Assembly (NCBI GenBank): GCA_002483345.1
Contig: DLHS01000007.1
Location: forward strand, 62,001-126,000
Direction: 5' to 3'
DNA from: Bacteroidetes bacterium UBA7662
GTDB lineage: Bacteria; Bacteroidota; Bacteroidia; UBA7662
DNA: 64,000 bases
Positions 8,323 to 15,666 of the stretch are shown here, piece after piece; position 1 is the first letter of the stretch, and each line of letters opens with the position of its first letter. The notes under the pieces were generated by a model. The model saw nothing but the letters and a program-made list of their open reading frames with translations, ran no database searches and had not been told where the DNA came from. Position numbers and translations under genes: made by a program.

Positions 8323-9747
8323 ATGCGACTGAAAAACATCTGCCTGTTAACAGCCTGCTGGCTCACCACCAGCCTCACGGCGACAGCACAAGGGTCTGAG
8401 AATTACGGTTCCGGCCTCAAGGTGAATATCAAACCAGACGGGTCATCCTACGTAAGGTTCATCATCTGGAATCAGGTGTGGGCGAGGGGAATTGAAAACA
8501 ATCCCGGCACCCTGATAAACGGTACTGCTGAAAACTTCAGTACGGATATTGGTATCCGACGTGCCCGCCTGCTTGCCTATGCACAGATAAGTCCACGATA
8601 TCTCATCCTCACCCATTTCGGGATCAATAACCAGACGTTCACTAACGGAGGGGTGCCCAATGGCGGGGTTACGGGTAACGGAGGCGCTTATACCAGCGGT
8701 AAAAAGCCTGGTTTGTTCTTCCACGACGTCTGGAACGAATACGCCATCATTCCGGCCAAAAACCCTGAAACAGGCGAAGCCAACAAATACACCCTCTACG
8801 CCGGTGCAGGTTTGCACTACTGGCACGGTTTGTCGCGGATGACCAGCGCCAGTACCCTCAACTTTCTGATGATAGACGCGCCCATCTTCAACTGGCCGAC
8901 AATTGAACTTTCAGATCAGTTTGCCCGCCAGTTTGGCTTCTACATCAAGGGCGACCTCGGGAAGCTGGCTTACCGCGCCAATCTGAACAAGCCCTATACC
9001 ACGCTTACAGCGGCTCCTTCAGCTGCCGGAACCAGGGTGATTGATGTGGCGGTTGATAACAACACGACCAACAAGTGGTCGACGGGCGCTTATGCTTTCT
9101 ATCAGTTTCTGGATCGGGAAAGCACCCTTTTACCATTCACGGTGGGAAGTTATCTCGGAACCAAAAAGGTATTCAACATCGGGGCAGGTTTTTACCGCAG
9201 CCCGGAAGGTACGGTCAGTAACCAGGTGAATGCCCCCGGCGATACCACCCTGGCCCGTCATGACATTCAGTTGTTCGCTGTCGATGCTTTTGTGGATATG
9301 CCTTTGGGTGCTTCCAAAAAAATGGCTTTGACTGCCTATTCTGTTTTTTATCTCCACAACTGGGGTCCGAATTATTACCGCACCGTAGGCATCATGAATG
9401 CAGGCACTGCCGATCCGGCCTTTACGGGTACCCGTTCGCAGACCGGAGCCGGCAATGCGCGGCCATTGCTGGGAACCGGCAGCATCTGGTACACCCAGGC
9501 CGGCTTACTGCTGCCCAAGGATTTCCTCACTAAAAAGATGCGTTTTCAGCCTTTTGCGTCCTACACCATGCACCAGTTGGATGCCCTCAATGCTGCTGCC
9601 AGCAGCTACGACGCCGGGCTGAATCTGCTGCTCGACGGTCACCATGCTAAAATTACCCTGCAATACTCCTCCCGGCCGCTGGTAGTGAACAATACGCCGG
9701 ATGGTCGCCGCGGAGAGTTTTTGCTGCAAACGCAGATTTACCTGTAG
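8323..9747 (+). CDS. Outer-membrane porin-like beta-barrel protein
   Basis: A 474-residue protein with a signal peptide (MRLKNICLLTACWLTTSLTATAQ). The mature part is rich in alternating aromatic and polar residues and Gly/Asn, as in outer-membrane barrels. The opening (VNIKPDGSSYVRFIIWNQVWARG, followed by DIGIRRARLLAYAQISPRY) is reminiscent of phosphate-selective porin O/P proteins, which begin with a similar strand plus the IRRARL motif. The protein ends in a short aromatic strand (LLQTQIYL), typical of barrel C-termini. It is the first gene of a unit with the DUF4212/symporter pair, so it probably carries short-chain organic acids across the outer membrane. The substrate is inferred from context only. 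A hairpin right after the stop codon separates it from the next gene. Confidence 0.75.
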   Translation: MRLKNICLLTACWLTTSLTATAQGSENYGSGLKVNIKPDGSSYVRFIIWNQVWARGIENNPGTLINGTAENFSTDIGIRRARLLAYAQISPRYLILTHFGINNQTFTNGGVPNGGVTGNGGAYTSGKKPGLFFHDVWNEYAIIPAKNPETGEANKYTLYAGAGLHYWHGLSRMTSASTLNFLMIDAPIFNWPTIELSDQFARQFGFYIKGDLGKLAYRANLNKPYTTLTAAPSAAGTRVIDVAVDNNTTNKWSTGAYAFYQFLDRESTLLPFTVGSYLGTKKVFNIGAGFYRSPEGTVSNQVNAPGDTTLARHDIQLFAVDAFVDMPLGASKKMALTAYSVFYLHNWGPNYYRTVGIMNAGTADPAFTGTRSQTGAGNARPLLGTGSIWYTQAGLLLPKDFLTKKMRFQPFASYTMHQLDALNAAASSYDAGLNLLLDGHHAKITLQYSSRPLVVNNTPDGRRGEFLLQTQIYL

Positions 9748-9770
9748 TCGATAGTCTATGGACTATCGAC
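9747..9770 (+). other. Intercistronic hairpin between porin and symporter genes
   Basis: GTCGATAGTC pairs perfectly with GACTATCGAC around a TATG loop, starting at the last base of the porin stop codon. There is no T-run, so it is more likely an mRNA-stabilising stem that lets the porin be made in excess over the membrane carrier than a terminator. Confidence 0.55.
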
Positions 9771-9809
9771 CCACCTATAACGCACCAAACAATACTAAAA
9801 AAACTACCT

Positions 9810-10070
9810 ATGACACCTAAAAAAGACATGCAGGCTTACTGGCGCAAAAATCTGCGCTACCTGCTTATTCTCCTGGTCAGCTGGTTTGTTGTGAGCTACG
9901 GCTTCGGCATACTGCTGGTCGAGCCGTTGAACCAGATCAAAATCGGCGGCTTTAAGCTGGGTTTCTGGTTTGCGCAGCAAGGCAGTATTTACGCTTTCGT
10001 CGTGATCATCTTCCTGTATGTGAGGTGGATGAACCTGCTGGACAAAGAATTTGATGTAGACGAAAAATAA
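9810..10070 (+). CDS. DUF4212 small subunit of a sodium:solute symporter
   Basis: The 86-residue protein has two membrane helices (LLILLVSWFVVSYGFGILLV and a second around YAFVVIIFLYVRW) joined by a loop with LNQIKIGGFKLGFWFAQQGS, the signature region of DUF4212. The N-terminus (Lys-rich, with AYWRKNLRYLL) and the acidic C-terminus face the cytoplasm by the positive-inside rule. DUF4212 proteins sit directly before VC_2705-type symporters and are thought to be accessory subunits, as DUF485 is for ActP. The symporter starts 19 bases downstream, so the two are certainly co-expressed. Confidence 0.92.
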   Translation: MTPKKDMQAYWRKNLRYLLILLVSWFVVSYGFGILLVEPLNQIKIGGFKLGFWFAQQGSIYAFVVIIFLYVRWMNLLDKEFDVDEK

Positions 10071-10089
10071 CACTCTCAGACTTACTACA

Positions 10090-11778
10090 ATGGATATTTT
10101 AACCTGGACTTATATCATCGTAGGGCTTAGTTTCGCCCTCTATATCGGCATCGCCATCTGGTCACGTGCCGGTTCTACCAAGGAATTTTATGTAGCCGGC
10201 GGAGGTGTTTCTCCCCTGGCTAACGGTATGGCTACGGCTGCTGACTGGATGAGCGCGGCATCTTTCATTTCAATGGCCGGTCTCATCTCATTTATGGGTT
10301 ACGACGGTTCGGTGTATCTCATGGGCTGGACAGGCGGCTATGTACTGCTTGCTCTGCTGCTGGCACCCTATCTGCGGAAATTCGGCAAGTTTACGGTGCC
10401 TGATTTTGTAGGTGACCGGTATTACAGTCAGACGGCAAGGCTGGTTGCTGTTATCTGTGCCATCTTCGTTTCCTTTACCTATGTAGCAGGGCAAATGCGC
10501 GGGGTTGGTATCGTCTTCAGCCGCTTTCTGGAAGTCGACATCAATACGGGCGTGATCATCGGGATGGTTATTGTACTGTTCTACGCCGTTTTGGGTGGCA
10601 TGAAAGGGATTACCTATACCCAGGTTGCTCAGTACTGCGTGCTCATTTTCGCTTATATGGTGCCGGCCATTTTTATTTCGATACAGCTTACCGGTAATCC
10701 CATTCCGCAGCTTGGTTTTGGAGGCAATGTAGCCGATGGCACGCCGCTGCTCGACAAACTGGATGGTATGCTCACAGAGCTGGGTTTTACGGCCTATACC
10801 TCAGGCAGTAAATCGATGATTGATGTATTTTTTATTACTGCCGCACTGATGGTAGGTACTGCCGGCTTACCGCATGTCATCGTACGCTTTTTTACGGTTC
10901 CGAGGGTCAAAGATGCCCGTAAATCGGCAGGATATGCCTTGATTTTCATCGCAATTCTTTATACGACAGCTCCTGCCGTAGGTGCGTTCGGCATTTATAA
11001 TATGGTTAATACAGTGAGCGAAAAGCCTATCGATGAAATGCCGGAATGGGTAGCTAACTGGGGTAAAACAGGACTTATTTCGATAGATGATAAAAACGGT
11101 GACGGCAATGTACAATATGTAAAAGATGCTGATGCCAATGAGCTTACCATCGACAAAGACATTATGGTGCTGGCCAATGCTGAAATCGCCTCCTTACCTA
11201 ACTGGGTGGTAGGTTTGGTGGCGGCCGGGGGTTTGGCGGCAGCGTTGAGTACAGCGGCCGGTTTATTACTCGTTATCTCCACCTCTATCTCTCACGATTT
11301 GCTCAAAAAATCGCTGATGCCTGCCATTACAGAAAAAAACGAGCTGCGTGCTGCGAGAATCGCTGCTACTGTGGCAGTGGTAATAGCCGGATATTTTGGC
11401 ATCAACCCTCCCGGTTTTGTGGCTCAGGTAGTAGCTTTTGCTTTTGGTCTGGCTGCCTCTTCGTTCTTCCCGGTTATCATCATGGGTATTTTCAGCAAAA
11501 GGATGAACAAGGAAGGCGCTATTGCCGGTATGATAGCAGGTCTGGTATTTACAGCTACCTACATTGTTTATTTCAAGTTTCTTGCACCTGAGCTGAATGT
11601 GCCTGAAAACTGGTGGTTTGGCATCTCTCCGGAGGGTATCGGTACTTTTGGTATGCTGGTAAACTTCGCTGTTTCGCTGGCGGTGAGCAGGTTTACCCCT
11701 GCGCCACCGATGCACGTACAGGAGATGATTGAAGATATCCGTATTCCACGTGGCGCGGGAAGCGCGCAATCACATTAG
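10090..11778 (+). CDS. Sodium:solute symporter, VC_2705 family (acetate or other short-chain acid uptake)
   Basis: A 562-residue inner-membrane carrier of the SSS family with about 13 helices. It has the family pattern EFYVAGGGVSPLANGMATAADWMSAASFI near the start, the TVPDFVGDRYYS segment, and PHVIVRFFTVP in the middle, which is highly characteristic of ActP/VC_2705-like carriers. The loop around residues 325-365 contains DDKNGDGNVQYVKDAD, an acidic EF-hand-like insert seen in this subfamily that may bind calcium. Family knowledge and the neighbouring acyl-CoA synthetase and sensor kinase point to acetate, propionate or similar acids as substrate. The last 60 residues form a soluble tail. The gene ends about 375 bases before the palindromic element that separates it from the sensor operon. 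Confidence 0.92.
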   Translation: MDILTWTYIIVGLSFALYIGIAIWSRAGSTKEFYVAGGGVSPLANGMATAADWMSAASFISMAGLISFMGYDGSVYLMGWTGGYVLLALLLAPYLRKFGKFTVPDFVGDRYYSQTARLVAVICAIFVSFTYVAGQMRGVGIVFSRFLEVDINTGVIIGMVIVLFYAVLGGMKGITYTQVAQYCVLIFAYMVPAIFISIQLTGNPIPQLGFGGNVADGTPLLDKLDGMLTELGFTAYTSGSKSMIDVFFITAALMVGTAGLPHVIVRFFTVPRVKDARKSAGYALIFIAILYTTAPAVGAFGIYNMVNTVSEKPIDEMPEWVANWGKTGLISIDDKNGDGNVQYVKDADANELTIDKDIMVLANAEIASLPNWVVGLVAAGGLAAALSTAAGLLLVISTSISHDLLKKSLMPAITEKNELRAARIAATVAVVIAGYFGINPPGFVAQVVAFAFGLAASSFFPVIIMGIFSKRMNKEGAIAGMIAGLVFTATYIVYFKFLAPELNVPENWWFGISPEGIGTFGMLVNFAVSLAVSRFTPAPPMHVQEMIEDIRIPRGAGSAQSH

Positions 11779-11812
11779 GTTTTGACCTTCGGTTGGTAGG
11801 TAGATGGCTAAA

Positions 11813-11868
11813 CGGTAAAACGGTAAAACGGTAAAACGGTAAAACGGTAAAACGGTAAAACGGTAAAA
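11813..11868 (+). repeat. Tandem octamer repeat, seven copies of CGGTAAAA
   Basis: Seven perfect head-to-tail copies of an 8-bp unit lie 34 bases after the symporter stop codon. The same unit recurs at 11997-12010. Perfect identity of the units suggests recent slippage, so copy number probably differs between strains. Confidence 0.95.
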
Positions 11869-12119
11869 CAGGGTGGTCACCTGGCGGTGCCTGAGGCTCC
11901 CGCAGGCTGAGCTGAACGGAATTTAACCACGGCGGAGGGCCAGGAGCCAGGCACATTAGCGGTGGCTGAGCGGAGTCGAAGCCTTAGCGGGTTAAACGGT
12001 AAAACGGTAAGCTTTAGCGGTGGCTGAGTCGAAGCTGAAGCCGTTACAGCTTAGCGCCTGACTGGATGTGGTAGAAGGAAGATACTTGAAACAGGGTTTT
12101 GGGTACTCTGGGAAGAATG

Positions 12120-12150
12120 GCCGGACGGTTTCGTCTGGCTGTTCTTGTTG
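12120..12150 (+). terminator. Possible terminator of the porin-symporter unit
   Basis: GCCGGACG (12120-12127) pairs with CGTCTGGC (12132-12139), with one G-T pair, around a GTTT loop, and is followed by TGTTCTTGTT. The tail is T-rich but interrupted, and the hairpin lies 340 bases beyond the symporter, so this is only a candidate. Confidence 0.35.
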
Positions 12151-12153
12151 GGG

Positions 12154-12326
12154 TAGACATTGAGATTTTGAGGGGCGAGATTTCGAGACGGGCCTTCCTC
12201 GTTATTTTAGCCGGGTGGTTTTTAACGCAGATTCCGCTGAGTTCGGGGAGTTAGCTGGGTTCACGAAGCTGCACAAACCCGGGAAAACCCGTCTCGAAAT
12301 CTCGCCCCTCAAAATCTCAATGTCTA
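12154..12326. repeat. Palindromic intergenic element A with perfect 39-bp inverted arms
   Basis: The sequence from TAGACATTGAGATTTTGAG to GAGACGGG (12154-12192) is repeated exactly in inverted orientation at 12288-12326, leaving a 95-base centre. A second perfect 17-bp inverted repeat (TTTTAACGCAGATTCCG at 12220-12236 and its complement at 12329-12345) is interleaved with it: one arm is inside the element and one just outside. The terminus is shared with elements near 35617 and 58743 and a half-copy at 20145. No open frame is present, so this is a non-autonomous, MITE- or REP-like element. Confidence 0.85.
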
Positions 12327-12376
12327 AACGGAATCTGCGTTAAAACAAAGCAGAAAGACTAAATTGAGGCAACAAA

Positions 12377-12589
12377 ATGAAAGACAGGCTGCGCACGCAA
12401 AATTTTCTGGTAATCGCCCTGCTTTTCGGGTTTTTTATCCAGTTTCCATTGCTTTCGCTGTTCAACCACAGTACCCTGGTTGGCGGTATACCGATGTTGT
12501 ATGCTTATTTGTTTGGTTGCTGGCTGACCCTCATTGTAGTGCTGGCGTTGCTGGTGCGGAGGCGGAAGGTGAAAGAAGATAACCGATGA
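12377..12589 (+). CDS. Small two-helix membrane protein preceding the sensor kinase
   Basis: The 70-residue protein has a short basic N-terminus (MKDRLRTQN), two predicted membrane helices (about residues 10-28 and 38-61) and a basic C-terminus (RRRKVKEDNR). Its TGA overlaps the ATG of the sensor kinase (ATGA), so it is translationally coupled to it. By position it matches the small subunits that accompany sodium:solute symporters (DUF4212, DUF485), here attached to the symporter domain of the kinase. I infer that it is an accessory subunit for assembly or gating of the SSS domain. It is not clearly a member of either named family. Confidence 0.75.
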   Translation: MKDRLRTQNFLVIALLFGFFIQFPLLSLFNHSTLVGGIPMLYAYLFGCWLTLIVVLALLVRRRKVKEDNR

Positions 12590-15321
12590 ACAGCTGGGCA
12601 CTTATCGGGATTTCTTTCGGCTATTTGTCATTGCTGTTTGCCATAGCATTCTGGTCGGAGCGGCGGTCGAAACAGGGGCGGAGTATGGTGAGCAATCCTT
12701 ATATCTACGCCCTTTCGCTGGCCGTGTATTGTACGGCCTGGACATATTACGGTTCGGTGGGCCGTGCCGCGGCAGGCGGCATTGATTTTCTGGCTGTCTA
12801 CACCGGGGCTTCGCTGATGGTGCCGCTGTTTTGGCCGGTGTTGCGCAAGATTATCCGTATTTGCAAAGTACAGCGAATCAGTACCATTGCCGATTTTATC
12901 AGCTCCCGTTACGGTAAAAACATCTCCCTCGGCAGCATTGTGACCGTGGTATGTGTGCTCGGTATTATTCCTTATATATCGCTGCAACTCAAGGCTATTT
13001 CGGTGAGTTTTGAGGTGCTGGCCGGTAATACGGCCCTGGCACCAGCCCACTGGTGGCGCGACAGTGCCCTGTACCTGGCCATCGGACTGGCTTTTTTTAC
13101 CATTCTTTTTGGTACCCGCCAAATTGAAGCCACAGAGCGGCATGAGGGGATGGTGACGGCCATCGCCTTTGAAAGTCTGGTGAAGCTGATTGCCTTCCTG
13201 GCCATTGGTTTGTTTGTGACCTTCGGGCTGTATGCCGGTTTTGATGATTTATTCGGGAAAGTACTGGAAGATCCTGATTTGGCACAGAGACTGAGTTTGC
13301 AGGGTGATTTTGCCTATGGGGAGTGGTTTTGGGTGAATATACTTTCAATGTTTGCAGTGGTTTTGCTGCCCCGGCAGTTTCAGGTGTCGGTGGTGGAGAA
13401 TGTGAATGAAAAGCACCTGAACAAAGCCATGTGGCTGTTTCCGCTGTATTTACTGCTCATCAATATATTTGTATTGCCCATCGCCATGGGGGGGGTGTTA
13501 ACGCTGGGCAGCGGGATTGATGCCGACACCTATGTTTTGGCCTTGCCGATTCATGCCCATAAACCCATTTTAGCTGCCATGACCTATATCGGGGGTTTTT
13601 CGGCTGCTACCAGCATGATCATTGTCTCCACCATCGCCCTCAGTACCATGATTTCGAACAGCCTGGTGATGCCGTTGCTGGTGGCCAATACCCGTTTGCA
13701 GCAGCGCATCCGGCCACGTCTGGGAAGTTTTCTGATTTACAGCCGCCGCATCAGCATCGTATTGGTGCTGTTGCTGGCCTACGCTTATTTCAGGGGGGTG
13801 GCGGCACCTTATGCGCTGGTATCTATCGGACTGGTCAGTTTTGCTGCCGTGGCACAGTTTGCTCCGGCTGTTTTCGGTGGGATATTCTGGAAAAATGCCA
13901 ACCGGCAGGGAGCAATCAGTGGTATTCTCGTTGGTTTTGCCTTGTGGGTCTATACACTGGTAGTGCCGTCTATAGTCGGTGCCGGTATTTTACCGGTCAG
14001 CTGGATGGAGCAGGGTCCTGCCGGTATCAGCTGGCTGCGGCCTTTTCATTTGTTCGGGCTCGAGGGTATGGACTATCTCTCCCATTCGCTGTTCTGGAGC
14101 CTGGGCATGAATGTGCTGGTATATGTGCTGGCATCCATCTGGTTTAAGCAGGATTCGAAAGAGCGTAATCAGGCAGAAGTATTTGTGGATATTTTCCGCT
14201 ATTCTACGGTGTACGAGAGTTCCATTGTGTGGAAGGGAACGGCCTATATGCCCGATTTACGGTCGTTGCTGGAGAACTTTTTAGGCCGTACCCGGACGGT
14301 ACAGGCCCTCAATGCTTTCCGGCAGAAGTATCATGTTGACTGGGAGCAGCCGGGTAAGGCCGATCCCCGGCTGGTAACCTATGCCGAAAAACTGCTGGCC
14401 GGAGCCATCGGCACGGCATCGGCCCGTATCATGGTCAGTACCGTGGTGAAAGAAGAAGAAATAAGCCTGGAGGAGGTGGTCAACATCCTTCGGGAGTCGC
14501 AGCAGCTGATGAGCGTAAACCGGGAGTTGCGGCGGAAATCGGCTGAGCTGCGTAAGGCTACCGAGGAACTCACCGAGGCCAATAACAAACTCCAGCAGCA
14601 GGACGAACTCAAGGACGAGTTCCTGTATACGGTTACCCATGAGTTACGCACTCCGCTGACCTCCATCCGGGCGTTGAGTGAGATACTCCATGACAATCCC
14701 GATCTGCCCTCGGAGCAGCAACAGCAGTTTCTGGGTACCATGGTGAAAGAAACCGAACGGCTCAGCCGCCTCATCAGCCAGGTGCTCGATCTGGAAAAAT
14801 ATGCCTCCGGCCGACAGAAACTGCAACTGGCCGCCACCGACCTGGCCGAGCTCATAGCCGATGCCGTGGAGGCCGTACAGCAGCTGGTCGACGAACGCAG
14901 GCTGCAGCTCCGCATCGACCTGCAACCCGGCATGCCCCTTGCACAAATCGACCGGGACCGTATCTTTCAGGTATTGGTAAACCTGTTGAGTAACGCCATC
15001 AAATTTTCGGAAATCCGGAAAGGCCGCATCGTACTTTCCGCTTATTTTCTTGATGGTGATTTTAAGGTGAATGTTGCCGACAATGGCAAAGGCATAGCAC
15101 CGGAACAGCAGCAATACATCTTCGATAAATTTTACCAGGCCCGCAACCAGACCACCCGTAAACCCAAGGGCACAGGACTGGGCCTTGCCATCAGCAAAAG
15201 CATCATCGACCTGCACCAGGGCAGCATCTGGGTAGATTCAATACCAGGCAAAGGCGCCCGTTTTTCTTTTACACTACCCCTTTCTTCCCAAAATCATGGC
15301 CAAGACCGTACTGATCGTTGA
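12586..15321 (+). CDS. Sodium:solute symporter-histidine kinase fusion (CrbS/CbrA-like sensor)
   Basis: A 911-residue inner-membrane sensor. Residues 1 to about 530 form an SSS-type symporter domain of about 13 helices (TAWTYYGSVGRAAAGGIDFL, TIADFISSRYGKN, LPRQFQVSVVENVNEKHL). After a linker and a coiled coil (RKSAELRKATEELTEANN...) comes a dimerisation domain with His685 in THELRTPLTS. The ATPase domain follows, with NLLSNAIKFS, DNGKGIAPEQ and GTGLGLAISKSIIDLHQG. The same architecture is known from CrbS, which controls acetyl-CoA synthetase in the acetate switch, and CbrA. I infer that it senses uptake of acetate, propionate or a related acid and phosphorylates the overlapping receiver gene product. 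All kinase motifs are intact. The open frame overlaps the regulator by 26 bases. Confidence 0.93.
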   Translation: MNSWALIGISFGYLSLLFAIAFWSERRSKQGRSMVSNPYIYALSLAVYCTAWTYYGSVGRAAAGGIDFLAVYTGASLMVPLFWPVLRKIIRICKVQRISTIADFISSRYGKNISLGSIVTVVCVLGIIPYISLQLKAISVSFEVLAGNTALAPAHWWRDSALYLAIGLAFFTILFGTRQIEATERHEGMVTAIAFESLVKLIAFLAIGLFVTFGLYAGFDDLFGKVLEDPDLAQRLSLQGDFAYGEWFWVNILSMFAVVLLPRQFQVSVVENVNEKHLNKAMWLFPLYLLLINIFVLPIAMGGVLTLGSGIDADTYVLALPIHAHKPILAAMTYIGGFSAATSMIIVSTIALSTMISNSLVMPLLVANTRLQQRIRPRLGSFLIYSRRISIVLVLLLAYAYFRGVAAPYALVSIGLVSFAAVAQFAPAVFGGIFWKNANRQGAISGILVGFALWVYTLVVPSIVGAGILPVSWMEQGPAGISWLRPFHLFGLEGMDYLSHSLFWSLGMNVLVYVLASIWFKQDSKERNQAEVFVDIFRYSTVYESSIVWKGTAYMPDLRSLLENFLGRTRTVQALNAFRQKYHVDWEQPGKADPRLVTYAEKLLAGAIGTASARIMVSTVVKEEEISLEEVVNILRESQQLMSVNRELRRKSAELRKATEELTEANNKLQQQDELKDEFLYTVTHELRTPLTSIRALSEILHDNPDLPSEQQQQFLGTMVKETERLSRLISQVLDLEKYASGRQKLQLAATDLAELIADAVEAVQQLVDERRLQLRIDLQPGMPLAQIDRDRIFQVLVNLLSNAIKFSEIRKGRIVLSAYFLDGDFKVNVADNGKGIAPEQQQYIFDKFYQARNQTTRKPKGTGLGLAISKSIIDLHQGSIWVDSIPGKGARFSFTLPLSSQNHGQDRTDR

Positions 15322-15664
15322 CGACGACCCGAGCATTCTCCTCTCCCTCGAATTCCTGATGAAAAAGGCAGGATATGCCGTCTTTATTGCCCGCGATGGC
15401 GACGAAGCGCTCACCCTCGTGGCGGAACACCTGCCCGATGCCGTGCTGCTCGATATCATGATGCCCGGTGTTGACGGCTATGAAGTATGCCGCCAGATTA
15501 AAACCAACCCCTCCTGGCAGCATGCCAAAGTCATCATGCTCAGTGCCAAAAGCCGCGATGCCGATATCCAGAAAGCCCGGGAGCTGGGTGCCGACCACTA
15601 TGTAACCAAACCTTTCTCGACCAAACAACTGCTTGAAGAAGTCAACAAACAACTGCAATTCTGA
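15296..15664 (+). CDS. Receiver-only response regulator
   Basis: The 122 residues form a single CheY-like receiver domain with the acidic pair DDD at 9-11, phospho-acceptor Asp53 (LLDIMMPG), Ser83 and Lys105 (TKPF). The protein stops directly after the last helix, so there is no DNA-binding or enzymatic output domain. Its start lies inside the kinase gene, so the two are coupled and surely partners. CrbR, the regulator paired with CrbS in Proteobacteria, has a LuxR-type output; here the output must be another protein or an interaction. The downstream cNMP/CBS protein or the zinc-finger/HTH protein at 7741 are conceivable targets, but nothing in the sequence shows this. Confidence 0.93.
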   Translation: MAKTVLIVDDDPSILLSLEFLMKKAGYAVFIARDGDEALTLVAEHLPDAVLLDIMMPGVDGYEVCRQIKTNPSWQHAKVIMLSAKSRDADIQKARELGADHYVTKPFSTKQLLEEVNKQLQF

Positions 15665-15666
15665 TT

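Larger units (their letters stand above)
11779..12376. other. Repeat-rich intergenic region, no gene seen
   Basis: These 598 bases hold no credible gene. In order they contain seven tandem copies of CGGTAAAA (11813-11868), two direct copies of TTAGCGGTGGCTGAG (11956-11970 and 12014-12028) each followed by a version of GTCGAAGC, further CGGTAAAA units at 11997-12010, a hairpin with a T-rich tail (12120-12150), and a 173-bp palindromic element (12154-12326). The region separates the transport genes from the sensor operon, which is transcribed the same way. Confidence 0.7.

Noticed and set aside
11813..11868. CRISPR array
   Set aside because: The units are 8 bp, directly adjacent without spacers, and no cas gene is present.
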